A program made the translations under genes and the position numbers. A model generated the notes under the pieces. The model was not told where the DNA came from. It saw only the letters and a list, made by a program, of their open reading frames with translations, and ran no database searches. From Aquipuribacter sp051216895 (GTDB taxonomy: Bacteria > Actinomycetota > Actinomycetes > Actinomycetales > JBBAYJ01), in NCBI RefSeq assembly GCF_051216895.1, contig NZ_JBPKAO010000003.1, positions 1 through 64,000 on the forward strand: DNA of 64,000 nucleotides. The letters run 5' to 3'. Positions 24,383 through 33,008 of this stretch are shown here, piece by piece. The number at the start of each line of letters is the position of its first letter. Positions within the stretch are counted from its first letter, which is position 1.

Positions 24383-25335
24383 CGGTCCAGTGTGGACCGG
24401 ACGTGCGCCAGGACGTGAACCGGCAGGTCCGGGGCCGCGGCGTCGAACCAGGTGATGCTCGGGTCCGCGCCGAACCACGACTCCTGCCGACGCACCAGCC
24501 GTCGGGTGGCCACGACCGTCCGCTCGACGGCCTCCGCCTCGGTGCAGCGGCCTCGCAGCAGGTCGACGACCTGGGCGTAGCCGACGGCCCGGGAGGCCGT
24601 CGGTCCGTCCTCGAGGCCTTGCTCCAGCAACCCCTCGACCTCGGCCACGAACCCGTCGCGCCACATCCGGGCCACCCGTTCGCGGATCCTCTCGTCCACG
24701 TCCGGGCGGTCGCGCCGCAGCCCGACCACGAGGGCCGGGACGACCCGCGCCGACGCCCCGGACGGGGGCATGGACGCGGCGAACGGCTGCCCCGTCAGCT
24801 CCACGACCTCGAGCGCCCTGACCACGCGACGGGTGTTGCTGGGCAGGATGGCGGCGGCGGCGGCGGGGTCCAGGTCCCGCAGGCGCGCGTGCAGGGCCGC
24901 GGTCCCGACCCGCTCGCCCTCGGCCTCCCAGCGGGCCCGGACCTGCGGGTCGGTGCCGGGGAACCGCAGGTGGTCCAGGGCGGCGCGGACGTACAGACCC
25001 GACCCGCCGACCAGGAGGGGGACGGCGCCGCGGTCCCGCACGGCGGCGAAGTGCTCACGCGCGAGCTGCTGGTACTCCGCGACCGCGGCGGCCCGGGTGA
25101 CCGGCCAGACGTCCAGGAGGTGGTGCGGCACCCCGCGCCGCTCGGCCTCGGTGACCTTCGCGGTGCCGACGTCCATGCCCCGGTACAGCTGCATGGAGTC
25201 GGCGTTCACGACCTCGCCCCGCCCGCCCGTGGCCCCCAGCGCGATCGCCAGCTCGACCGCGAGGTCGGACTTGCCGGTCGCGGTGGCGCCGACGACCGCC
25301 ACCACGTGCGGGACGGGGTCGGGCGACCCGCTCAC
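24379..25335 (-). CDS. miaA: tRNA dimethylallyltransferase
   Basis: A 318-residue MiaA, adding the dimethylallyl group to A37 of tRNAs reading UNN codons. It carries the P-loop GATATGKS (16-23), NADSMQLYRGMDVGTAK, GGSGLYVRA and the PxNxRR-like PSNTRRVVRALE. MiaB, encoded ~6 kb away, acts on the product. GTG 25335 overlaps the upstream stop, so translation is coupled on both sides. Confidence 0.97.
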   Translation of the reverse strand: MSGSPDPVPHVVAVVGATATGKSDLAVELAIALGATGGRGEVVNADSMQLYRGMDVGTAKVTEAERRGVPHHLLDVWPVTRAAAVAEYQQLAREHFAAVRDRGAVPLLVGGSGLYVRAALDHLRFPGTDPQVRARWEAEGERVGTAALHARLRDLDPAAAAAILPSNTRRVVRALEVVELTGQPFAASMPPSGASARVVPALVVGLRRDRPDVDERIRERVARMWRDGFVAEVEGLLEQGLEDGPTASRAVGYAQVVDLLRGRCTEAEAVERTVVATRRLVRRQESWFGADPSITWFDAAAPDLPVHVLAHVRSTLDR

Positions 25336-26039
25336 CCGGCGACCCGTCCGCGGACGGCGACCAGGTAGGCGACGCCCAGCGGCGCCTCGTGGTGCAGCAC
25401 ACGGGTCGGGCCGCCCGGGGCGACGGCGAGCAGGGCCACGGCGGCCTCGGCGGTCGCCCCGACCCGACGCGCGTCCGGGACCTCGGCGGCCCGACCCTCC
25501 ACCAGGGCGGCACACAGCTCCGCGTCGACCACGTCACCGCGCGGGTCCTGCCCGCCCGGCGCCCGGGGCCCCCGGGTCCGGCTGCCGTCGGCCAGCAGGA
25601 GCAGACCGACCCGGTCCGGCGCGGCGTCCAGCTCGGCCGGCAGGCGCGGCGTCACCTGGGCCCAGGTCCGGTGCTCGCGCACCGCCAGGTCACCGACGGC
25701 GGTGCCACCCCGCCACGACCCGTCCAGCAGCTCGTCGGCGAGCTCGCGCGGCCACGCCGGGGGCTCCGGCGCCCGTCCGGGGCCGGCCGCGACGCCGGCG
25801 GCGGTGGCCGTTGCCGGCCCGGGCTCGACGGTCGACGACCCGGGCTCGGGGGCGCCGAGACCGGCCAGCGTCCCCGGGACGGCCTCGGAGACGACGACGA
25901 CCCGGTCGAGGCCGGCCAGCGCGGACAACGCCTCCCCCACGGCCGCCCGCACCGGTGCCACCTCCGGCACCCGGGACCCGGTCAGCCGCGGCAGCAGCAC
26001 GGGCGCGGCGGGGACCAGGCAGACGACCATCAGCGGCAC
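25332..26039 (-). CDS. Class III extradiol dioxygenase subunit-B-like protein
   Basis: A 235-residue alanine-rich protein located just upstream of miaA, the position of Rv2728c in Mycobacterium. It has the LigB-like pattern: VVCLVPAAPVLLPRLTG near the start, DRVVVVSEAVPG, LLLLADGSRTRG, and a C-terminal PLGVAYLVAV strand. The iron-binding histidine of active extradiol dioxygenases is not evident, so I regard enzyme activity as unproven. Overlap with miaA (GTGA) and conserved linkage suggest a housekeeping role. Its GTG start lies 95 bp from the divergent EEP gene. Confidence 0.65.
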   Translation of the reverse strand: MPLMVVCLVPAAPVLLPRLTGSRVPEVAPVRAAVGEALSALAGLDRVVVVSEAVPGTLAGLGAPEPGSSTVEPGPATATAAGVAAGPGRAPEPPAWPRELADELLDGSWRGGTAVGDLAVREHRTWAQVTPRLPAELDAAPDRVGLLLLADGSRTRGPRAPGGQDPRGDVVDAELCAALVEGRAAEVPDARRVGATAEAAVALLAVAPGGPTRVLHHEAPLGVAYLVAVRGRVAG

Positions 26040-26134
26040 CGCCTCACTCTAGGAGCGCACCGGTCACCGGCCGGTCACCGGTCCGACATGCCGGGTTCGC
26101 CCGCCGTCGCGCGTTGCGTCCTAGCCTGGGCCGG

Positions 26135-27469
26135 ATGACGACCTCTCGCCCCGACCCGCAGCACCGACGCGCCGGTCTGACCGCCGCGGCCTCGGTCGCC
26201 GCCGTCGCCGCCCTCGCCCTGGCCTCGCCCACGGCCGCCGCCCCCACCCCCGCGGCGGCCGGGGCCGTACCGGCCGCCCGCTCGGCCGCCCTCCCCGCGC
26301 CCACCGGGCCGACCGAGCTGCGGGTGGCGACGTTCAACGCCTCGCTGAACCGCGCCGCCGAGGGGCAGCTCACCGCCGACCTGTCCGCCCCGGGCAACGC
26401 CCAGGCCGCCGCGGTCGCGGAGATCGTCCAGCGCACCCGGCCGGAGGTGCTGCTGGTCAACGAGTTCGACTACGTCGCCCCCACCGACCCGGCGGACGCC
26501 CGGACCAGCCCGGCGGTGGCGGGGCTGCTCGACAACTACCTGGGGGTGGGGCAGAACGGGGCCGACCCCATCGACTACCCGTACGCGTTCATCGCCCCGA
26601 GCAACACGGGGGTGCCCAGCGGGCTGGACCTCAACCAGGACGGCACGGTGGGCGGACCCGACGACGCCTGGGGGTTCGGGTTCTTCCCCGGCCAGTTCGG
26701 GATGCTCGTGCTGTCGCAGCACCCGATCGACGTCGACGCGGTCCGCACGTTCCAGAACTTCCGCTGGGCCGACATGCCGGGCGCGCTGCTGCCCGACGAC
26801 CCCACCACCGCGGAGCCGGGTGACTGGTGGCCGGAGGAGATCCGGTCGCAGGTGCGGTTGTCGAGCAAGTCCCACTGGGACGTGCCGGTGCTGGTGGGCG
26901 GGCGTGCCGTGCACCTGCTGGCCTCCCACCCCACGCCCCCGACGTTCGACGGCCCCGAGGACCGCAACGGCCGCCGCAACCACGACGAGATCCGGTTCTG
27001 GGCCGACTACGTCACCCCCCGGGCGGCGACCTACGTCTACGACGACGACGGGCGTCGGGGCGGGCTGGGGGCAGGCGAGCGGTTCGTGATCGCCGGCGAC
27101 CTGAACTCCGACCCGTTCGACGGGGACTCGATCCCCGGCGCCGCCCAGCAGCTGCTGGAGCACCCTCGGGTCAGCACCCGCCTGACGCCGACCTCGGACG
27201 GGGGCGTCGAGGCCGCGGCACTGCAGGGCGGGGCCAACCTGACCCACCGCGGTGACCCGGCCCAGGACACCGCGGACTTCGCGGACGGCGCCCCGGGCAA
27301 CCTGCGGGTGGACTACGTCCTGCCCTCGCGCACCCTGCGGATGCTCGACGCGGGCGTGTTCTGGCCGGTGTCCACCGACCCGCTGACCCGGCTCACGGGC
27401 ACGTTCCCGTTCCCCTCCAGCGACCACCGGCTCGTCTGGGTCGACGTGGCCGTGCCCCGCAAGGGCTGA
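26135..27469 (+). CDS. Secreted endonuclease/exonuclease/phosphatase-family protein
   Basis: A 444-residue EEP-fold hydrolase (DNase I/sphingomyelinase type). An N-terminal signal peptide (Arg-rich start, hydrophobic AAVAALALA core, Ala-rich cleavage zone about 30-40) exports it. The core shows RVATFNASLNR, a metal-ligand region VLLVNEFDYV, the HLLASHPTPP strand, GDLNSDP and the final SSDHRLVWVDV, which together provide Asn, Glu, Asp/Asn and His of the metal site. A DLNQDGTVGGPDD loop looks like a calcium-binding (dockerin/EF-type) insert. Substrate, DNA or phosphoester, is open. Confidence 0.85.
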   Translation: MTTSRPDPQHRRAGLTAAASVAAVAALALASPTAAAPTPAAAGAVPAARSAALPAPTGPTELRVATFNASLNRAAEGQLTADLSAPGNAQAAAVAEIVQRTRPEVLLVNEFDYVAPTDPADARTSPAVAGLLDNYLGVGQNGADPIDYPYAFIAPSNTGVPSGLDLNQDGTVGGPDDAWGFGFFPGQFGMLVLSQHPIDVDAVRTFQNFRWADMPGALLPDDPTTAEPGDWWPEEIRSQVRLSSKSHWDVPVLVGGRAVHLLASHPTPPTFDGPEDRNGRRNHDEIRFWADYVTPRAATYVYDDDGRRGGLGAGERFVIAGDLNSDPFDGDSIPGAAQQLLEHPRVSTRLTPTSDGGVEAAALQGGANLTHRGDPAQDTADFADGAPGNLRVDYVLPSRTLRMLDAGVFWPVSTDPLTRLTGTFPFPSSDHRLVWVDVAVPRKG

Positions 27470-27516
27470 CCGCGGGGCGGCTGGGCGCAGGGCCGAACCG
27501 GCCGGTGGTGAGCCGG

Positions 27517-30500
27517 TCAGTCGATGGTGAGCAGACCGGCGCGGTGGGCCAGGGACACGGCCTCGGTGCGCCCGTTGGCGCCGAGCTTGGCCATCACGTT
27601 GCTGAGGTGCACCGACACCGTCTTCTCGCTGATGAACAGCGCGGCGCCGACCCGTCGGTTGGTCCAGCCCTGGGCCACCAGGCGCAGCACGTCCTGCTCC
27701 CGCCCCGTCAGGGCGGCCACCTGGGCCGGGCGGCGGGTGGGGTCCTCGCCGTGCGGCCGCGGCGGGGGCGCCGGGACCTCGACACCGGCCCGGCGGGCGA
27801 GCGCCGCGACCCGCTCGGCCAACGGTCGGGCCCCGAGCCGGGCGGCCGTCCGGCCCGCCTCGGCCAGCAGCTGTCCGGCCTCGTCCCAGCCGGCACCGCC
27901 GCGGGGCGAGGTGGCCAGCAGCGCACCGGCCAGCCCCAGCCGGCAGCGCGCGTCCTCGAACGGGTAGCCGTAGCCGAACGCGGCCAGCGCCTCCCGCCAC
28001 GGACCGACCGGGTCCTCGGCGTCCGTGGCCCGGTCCGCGGCCGGGTGGCCGGGCACCGGTGCGACCGCGGCCGCGGTGACGGCGGGCGGTGCGGCGTCCG
28101 CGGGCGCGGCCTGCCGGGCGGCCACGACGAAGCGGGACAGCTCCGCCCGGGACCGGGCGAGCCACGCGACGGCCTCCGGCCCGGGGAGCTGCCGGCGGTC
28201 CGGGGCCGTCGCCACCACGGTGTCGAACAGGGTCTGCAGCCGCGTGACCCGCTCGGCCGCGCGGCCGTGCAGGGACGCGACGAGGACGGGGTCGCGACGG
28301 AGGGCGGCCTCGTCGGCGACGTCGGCCAGCGACGCCACCTCGACCGCGCCGAGCCAGAGAGCCCCCAGCGAGTCCGCCCCGTGGCAGCGGGCCAGGTCGT
28401 CGGCCGCGGCCCGTGCCAGGTCCGCGGCCTCGTCGGGGTGCCCCTGCCAGCGCCGCAGCTCCGACAGGCAGCCGTCGACGGCGAGCTGCACCTGCAGGTC
28501 CCGGCCCCGTAGCGGCCCGAGCCGCTGGACGGCGCCCTCGGCCGCCTCGTCGCCCCGGCCGACCTGCACGTGCAGGTCGACCGCCGCGAGCCGCGCCGCC
28601 GCGGTGTCGGGGGCCAGGTCACCGTCCGCGTCGGGACGGGCGGCCCAGCGGCCGGCCACGTAGCGTGCCACCCGGCGCAGCACCCGCAGCTCCACCGACA
28701 TGGGGCTCCACCGCAGACCGCTCGCGGCGGCACGGTCGCACGCGGCCTCCAGGACGCTGAGCGCCCCCGTCACGTCGCCGCGGTCGAACCGGGTCCAGCT
28801 GAGGTTGACGCTGGCCCGCAGCTCGGTGAGGACGTCGCCGGACTCCCGCGCGCGCCCCAGCGCCTGCACCAGGCGGGCGTCCACGACGAGTGGCGGCACC
28901 TCGCCGTCGAGCGAGTGCACGACCGCCAGGGTGGCCAGGGTGTCGGCCTCCACGTCCGGCAGGCCGAGCTCGACCGCCACCGCGTGCGCCTTCTCGGCCG
29001 TGGCCCGGGCCTCGGGCCGGTCCGACAGCATGAGCGCTCGGGCCAGGCCGGCCAGGGCCCAGGCGTGGTCCCGGTCCACCGGTCCGTCGCCGGTGACGGC
29101 GCCGTAGCCGTCGGCGGACTGCTGGGCGTGCTCGAGGGCCTCCGGCAGCCGGTCGGCGGCGATCAGGTGCTGGGCCAGGCGGTGGTGCAGCAGCGCGGGT
29201 CGTCGCTGGTCGCTGCCGCCACCCGCCTCGGCGTCGGCACGTTCCAGCGCCACCCGGGCCAGGGCCACGGCCCGTTCGACGCGGCCGCAGCGGCTCGCGT
29301 ACCCGGCGGCCTGTCGGTACAGGTCGACGGCGTCCATGCCGATCGCCGCCTGGGCGTCGGGCACGCTGTCGAAGAGCTCGATGGCCCGTTCCAGGTGGTC
29401 CATCGCCTCGCGCGGGGCCAGCATGTCGGTGGCGGACCCCGCAGCCCGGACCGAGGCGACCAGCGCGGTCGGCAGGTCGTGCGCGGCCAGGCCGTGGTGG
29501 GCGAGCTCGGCCCACGACCCCGGCTGGTCCCGACCGGCGACCGACAGCGCCTGCACGTACGCGGCGTGCCAGCGCGAGCGCTCGCCCGGCAGCAGGTCGG
29601 CGTAGACCGCCTCCTGCAGCAGGGCGTGCCGGAAGGCGTACCGCTCCCCCTCCGCGCGCATCACCTGCGCCGACACGGCCTCGCGCAGCGCCTCGTCCAG
29701 GGCCGCGCGGTCGAGCCCGCTGACGGCCAGCAGCAGCTCGTCGGTGACCCGACGGCCCCCGACGGCGGCCATCCGGGCGACGTGGCGGGCGGCCGGGCTC
29801 AACCGCTCCAGCCGGTCGAGCAGCACCTCGGCCAGCCCGTCCGGCACCCCGGGACGGTCGCCCGCGGCGAACAGCTCCTCGGCGAAGTAGGCGTTGCCCT
29901 CGGAGCGCTCGTGCACCCGACGGACGGTGGAGGCGGGGACCGGGGCGTCGGCCAGCGCCGTGAGGAACGCGGTCATCCCCGCCAGGTCGAACGGGGTCAG
30001 CTCGACCCGCTGCACGTGCGGCAGCCGGGACAGGTCCCCGAGCAGGCCGCGGACCGGGTGCGAGCGGTGCAGGTCGTCGCTGCGGTAGCTGGCCACCAGC
30101 AGCACCTGCTCGCGGCGCATCCGCCCCAGCAGGTACCGCAGCAGGTCCCGGCTGGACGGGTCGGCCCAGTGCAGGTCCTCCAGCACCAGCAGCACCGGTG
30201 CCGTCGAGGCCAGCGCGCCGATGTACCGGGCGACGGCCTCGAACAGCTGCATCCTGCCCACCTCGACCGCGGAGGCGTGACCGACGGAGTCCCCGGCGGG
30301 GTCGTCCGTGCGGGGCCCGGACGGCCCGACGTCGGAGCCCCGGCGGTCGAAGGGCCCGGAGGGGCTGGTCCGCCCGCCGGGTTCCGCGTGGCCGCTGTGA
30401 CCGCTGTGGCCGCTGTGGCCGCTGTGGCCCAGGAGGGTGGCCAGCGCCGGCGGGACCGCCGCACCCGAGCCCGACAGGTGCGCCCCGACCGCCTCGGCGA

Positions 30501-30732
30501 ACGCGAGGTAGGGCAGCCCGGCGGCGCCGAAGTCGACGCAGTGCCCGCGCAGGACCACCACGCCCTGCCGGGAGGCCGTGTCCGCGAAGGCCTGCAGCAA
30601 CCGGGTCTTGCCGGCCCCGGCGTCACCGGCCAGCAGGACGGCGTTGGGTCGTCCGCCGCGGGCGACGGCCAGCGCGTCGGTCAGCGCACCTAGCTCGGCG
30701 TCCCTGCCGACCAGCGGTGCGTCGATGCTCAT
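27517..30732 (-). CDS. Large LuxR-family ATPase regulator (LAL/MalT-like)
   Basis: A 1071-residue regulator. An N-terminal AAA/STAND ATPase has Walker A GDAGAGKT (36-43) and a Walker B-like VLLVLEDLHWADPS. A central helical TPR-like region follows, and the C-terminal ~60 residues are a LuxR HTH (LTGREQDVLRLVAQG... FISEKTVSVHLSNVMAKLG). Such regulators act as ATP-driven activators of metabolism or antibiotic genes in actinobacteria. Between ATPase blocks a low-complexity GHSGHSGHSGHSGH stretch comes from a 9-bp repeat. The ATG at 30732 is chosen because MSIDAPLVGRDAEL is the usual family opening. No target operon is obvious. Confidence 0.88.
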   Translation of the reverse strand: MSIDAPLVGRDAELGALTDALAVARGGRPNAVLLAGDAGAGKTRLLQAFADTASRQGVVVLRGHCVDFGAAGLPYLAFAEAVGAHLSGSGAAVPPALATLLGHSGHSGHSGHSGHAEPGGRTSPSGPFDRRGSDVGPSGPRTDDPAGDSVGHASAVEVGRMQLFEAVARYIGALASTAPVLLVLEDLHWADPSSRDLLRYLLGRMRREQVLLVASYRSDDLHRSHPVRGLLGDLSRLPHVQRVELTPFDLAGMTAFLTALADAPVPASTVRRVHERSEGNAYFAEELFAAGDRPGVPDGLAEVLLDRLERLSPAARHVARMAAVGGRRVTDELLLAVSGLDRAALDEALREAVSAQVMRAEGERYAFRHALLQEAVYADLLPGERSRWHAAYVQALSVAGRDQPGSWAELAHHGLAAHDLPTALVASVRAAGSATDMLAPREAMDHLERAIELFDSVPDAQAAIGMDAVDLYRQAAGYASRCGRVERAVALARVALERADAEAGGGSDQRRPALLHHRLAQHLIAADRLPEALEHAQQSADGYGAVTGDGPVDRDHAWALAGLARALMLSDRPEARATAEKAHAVAVELGLPDVEADTLATLAVVHSLDGEVPPLVVDARLVQALGRARESGDVLTELRASVNLSWTRFDRGDVTGALSVLEAACDRAAASGLRWSPMSVELRVLRRVARYVAGRWAARPDADGDLAPDTAAARLAAVDLHVQVGRGDEAAEGAVQRLGPLRGRDLQVQLAVDGCLSELRRWQGHPDEAADLARAAADDLARCHGADSLGALWLGAVEVASLADVADEAALRRDPVLVASLHGRAAERVTRLQTLFDTVVATAPDRRQLPGPEAVAWLARSRAELSRFVVAARQAAPADAAPPAVTAAAVAPVPGHPAADRATDAEDPVGPWREALAAFGYGYPFEDARCRLGLAGALLATSPRGGAGWDEAGQLLAEAGRTAARLGARPLAERVAALARRAGVEVPAPPPRPHGEDPTRRPAQVAALTGREQDVLRLVAQGWTNRRVGAALFISEKTVSVHLSNVMAKLGANGRTEAVSLAHRAGLLTID
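30391..30426 (+). repeat. 9-bp tandem repeat inside the LuxR-type regulator
   Basis: Four consecutive units (GCCGCTGTG, ACCGCTGTG, GCCGCTGTG, GCCGCTGTG) encode Gly-His-Ser on the minus strand. The unit length keeps frame, so copy-number change would lengthen or shorten the protein without breaking it. Confidence 0.9.
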
Positions 30733-30834
30733 CCGGGGCACGTGCTCATCGTGGCAGCGACCCCCGACGAGGGCGAGCACGCCCCGCGCCACGACTCCAG
30801 CGGCGGGTCAGGTGGGGCCCTTCACGCCGACCGG

Positions 30835-31002
30835 TCAGGCCGCGAGGACGAGGTCGTGCTCGGCCTGGCTGGTGGACCGGCGGCGGGTGCCCCACCAGCG
30901 GCGGCTGGGTCGCGGACCCGCCAGGTCACGGGCGAGGACCTCGTGACGGTAGGCGACCTCGGCGTCGAGGAGCAGACCGGGCGTCATGGCGAAGTGGTTC
31001 AT
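30835..31002 (-). CDS. Small 55-residue protein, function unknown
   Basis: A short open frame with a strong ribosome site: AGGAGGTCACCC directly before the ATG at 31002. The predicted protein starts MNHFAMTPGLLLDAEVAYRH, continues with LARDLAGPRPSRRWWGTRRR and ends EHDLVLAA. It has a mildly amphipathic N-terminal helix and a very basic Arg/Trp cluster. There are no cysteines and no membrane helix. I do not recognise the family. It is bracketed by the LuxR-type regulator (same strand, downstream) and a 221-bp leader containing four phased CCTGAGG repeats. The strong ribosome site and intact frame make it a credible gene. Confidence 0.6.
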   Translation of the reverse strand: MNHFAMTPGLLLDAEVAYRHEVLARDLAGPRPSRRWWGTRRRSTSQAEHDLVLAA

Positions 31003-31131
31003 GGGTGACCTCCTGGTCGTCCCGGCGGTCGGTCCTCCGGGTACCTACAGGTTGGGTCTGAGCGGTGGCACGGCGGATGGGGCGGTCACGCCACCCTGAC
31101 GCCCCCGCCTCACGAACCCCACGGATCCGCG

Positions 31132-31181
31132 CCTGAGGGACGGTCGGGTCGACCTGAGGCCCCCCTGAGGAGTGCCTGAGG
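31132..31181. promoter_or_regulatory. Phased CCTGAGG direct-repeat array upstream of the 55-residue gene
   Basis: CCTGAGG occurs at 31132, 31153, 31164 and 31175, i.e. at intervals of 21, 11 and 11 bp, so all copies face one side of the helix. Such 11-bp direct repeats are typical of OmpR/PhoB-type winged-helix regulators. It lies 130-180 bp upstream of the 55-residue gene and just past the miaB stop. CCTGAGG is also a CCTNAGG palindrome. The gap 31003-31223 otherwise holds no gene. Confidence 0.6.
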
Positions 31182-31223
31182 TGCCCACGCCCGCGGCCAG
31201 GACGGGGCCCGGACGTCGTCCGC

Positions 31224-32786
31224 TCAGCCGACGGTCAGGCCGACGCGGGGCATCCCCAGGCCGACCGCGGTCGTCGCCGTCGCGCCGGCCGGGGCGTCCT
31301 GGCGGGCCTGCCAGGCGTCGCCCGCGCGGGTGCGTCGCAGGCTCAGCACCCCGGCGTCGGCGACCAGGTGGTGCGGCGCCGCGTAGGTGACCTCGACCTC
31401 GACGACGTCCCCGGGCCGGACGGCGCCCGGGAAGGGCGGCGTTCCCTCGGCGGGTCGCGGCGCGAAGTGCACGAGCCGGTTGTCGGGGGCCCGGCCGGAC
31501 AACCGCTCGGTGGCGACGTCCTTGCGGCCCTCCCCCTCGGAGACCAACAGCTCGAGGCGGCGACCGACCTGCGTCAGGTTCTCCGCCCAGGAGATCTCCT
31601 CCTGCAGCGCCACCAGGCGCAGGTAGCGCTCCTGGACGACGGCCTTGGGGACCTGGTCGGCCATGTCCGCGGCCGGGGTCCCCGGGCGCGGGGAGTACTG
31701 GAACGTGAAGGCGTTCGTGAAGCGGGAGGCGCGGACCACGTCGAGCGTGGCCTGGAAGTCCTCCTCGGTCTCGCCGGGGAACCCGACGATGATGTCGGTG
31801 CTGATCGCGGCGTCCGGCATCGCGGCCCGCACCTTGTCGATGATGCCCAGGAAGCGCTCGGAGCGGTACGAGCGGCGCATCACCCGCAGCACCCGGTCCG
31901 AACCGGACTGCAGCGGCATGTGCAGCTGCGGCATCACGGTGGGGGTCTCGGCCATGGCGGCGATGACGTCGTCGGTGAACGAGGACGGGTGGGGGCTGGT
32001 GAAGCGGACCCGCTCCAGGCCGGGCACCGCCCCGACGGCGCGCAGCAGCTTGCCGAACGCGAGCCGGTCGCCGAACTCCACGCCGTAGGTGTTGACGTTC
32101 TGCCCCAGCAGGGTGACCTCGACGACGCCCTCGGCCACCAGGGCATCCACCTCGGCGAGGATGTCGCCGGGGCGGCGGTCCTTCTCGGTGCCGCGCAGGC
32201 TGGGCACGATGCAGAACGTGCAGGTGTTGTTGCAGCCGACGCTGACCGACACCCAGGCCGCGTAGGCGGACTCGCGGCGGGTCGGCAGCGTGGAGGGGAA
32301 CACGTCGAGCGACTCGAGGATCTCGACCTCGGCCTCGCCGTTGTGCCGCGCCCGCTCCAGCAGGGCCGGCAGCGAGCCGATGTTGTGCGTGCCGATGACG
32401 ACGTCCACCCACGGCGCCTTGCGGACGATCTCGCCCTTGTCCTTCTGCGCCAGGCAGCCGGCCACCGCGATCTGCATGCCCGGGCGCCTGGACTTGACCG
32501 GCACGAGCTGACCGAGGTTGCCGTAGAGCTTGTTGTCGGCGTTCTCGCGGACCGCGCAGGTGTTGAGGACCACCACGTCCGCACCCTGCTCGAGGACCGT
32601 GTCGGGGTCGGCGGGCACGTAGCCGGCCACCTCGAGCAGGCCCGTGAGCCGCTCGGAGTCGTGGACGTTCATCTGGCAGCCGAACGTCCGCACGTGATAG
32701 GTCCGGGCGGGCAGGTCCGTGCGTGCGGGCAGGTCGACGCGCGGCGTGGCGGCGTCAGCGGGCGTGAGGGTGTCAGGGCTGTTCAT
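31224..32786 (-). CDS. miaB: tRNA-2-methylthio-N6-dimethylallyladenosine synthase
   Basis: A 520-residue radical-SAM methylthiotransferase acting on i6A37 made by MiaA. UPF0004 cluster cysteines are 37 (GCQMN), 77 (NTCAVRE) and 111 (AGCLAQK); the radical-SAM CNNTCTFC has Cys185, 189 and 192. A TRAM RNA-binding domain follows at the C-terminus (LELLVSEGEGRK onwards). ATG 32786 is the start; the extra ~20 N-terminal residues include a small LPARTDLPART repeat. A false copy of its first codons exists at 32855-32911 because of the assembly scar. Confidence 0.97.
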   Translation of the reverse strand: MNSPDTLTPADAATPRVDLPARTDLPARTYHVRTFGCQMNVHDSERLTGLLEVAGYVPADPDTVLEQGADVVVLNTCAVRENADNKLYGNLGQLVPVKSRRPGMQIAVAGCLAQKDKGEIVRKAPWVDVVIGTHNIGSLPALLERARHNGEAEVEILESLDVFPSTLPTRRESAYAAWVSVSVGCNNTCTFCIVPSLRGTEKDRRPGDILAEVDALVAEGVVEVTLLGQNVNTYGVEFGDRLAFGKLLRAVGAVPGLERVRFTSPHPSSFTDDVIAAMAETPTVMPQLHMPLQSGSDRVLRVMRRSYRSERFLGIIDKVRAAMPDAAISTDIIVGFPGETEEDFQATLDVVRASRFTNAFTFQYSPRPGTPAADMADQVPKAVVQERYLRLVALQEEISWAENLTQVGRRLELLVSEGEGRKDVATERLSGRAPDNRLVHFAPRPAEGTPPFPGAVRPGDVVEVEVTYAAPHHLVADAGVLSLRRTRAGDAWQARQDAPAGATATTAVGLGMPRVGLTVG

Positions 32787-32836
32787 GGCGCCTGCCAGGG
32801 TACGCCGGGGCCGTGACGCCGCGGGACGACGGCGCC

Positions 32837-32964
32837 GGGGGGGGGGGGGGGGGNCAGGTCGACGCGCGGCGTGGCGGCGTCAGCGGGCGTGAGGGTGTCA
32901 GGGCTGTTCATGGCGCCTGCCAGGGTACGCCGGGGCCGTGACGCCGCGGGACGACGGCGCCGGG
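32837..32964. other. Assembly scar: G17-N join with a duplicated 110-bp contig overlap
   Basis: A run of 17 G (32837-32853) ends in the only N of the window (32854). The 110 bases from 32855 to 32964 repeat 32730-32839 exactly, including the miaB start. This is the pattern of two contigs whose overlapping ends were joined instead of merged, with a poly-G sequencing tail. The true sequence is probably 125 bp shorter. Confidence 0.93.
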
Positions 32965-32991
32965 CCGGGGTGCGAGCACCCCGGCCCGGCG
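32958..32991 (-). terminator. Strong hairpin between the M28 peptidase gene and miaB
   Basis: Perfect 16-bp arms (32958-32973 and 32976-32991) with a nominal 2-nt loop, opening to about 8 nt in reality. It lies 18 bases past the M28 peptidase stop on the minus strand. The first contig copy breaks exactly in its first arm, so the stem probably caused the sequencing failure recorded at 32837-32854. Confidence 0.85.
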
Positions 32992-33008
32992 CGTCACGGG
33001 TGAGCGGC

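Noticed and set aside
32855..32911. An apparent second miaB start and N-terminal fragment on the minus strand
   Set aside because: It is an exact copy of the true miaB 5' end produced by the contig-overlap duplication; the frame runs into the N and poly-G.
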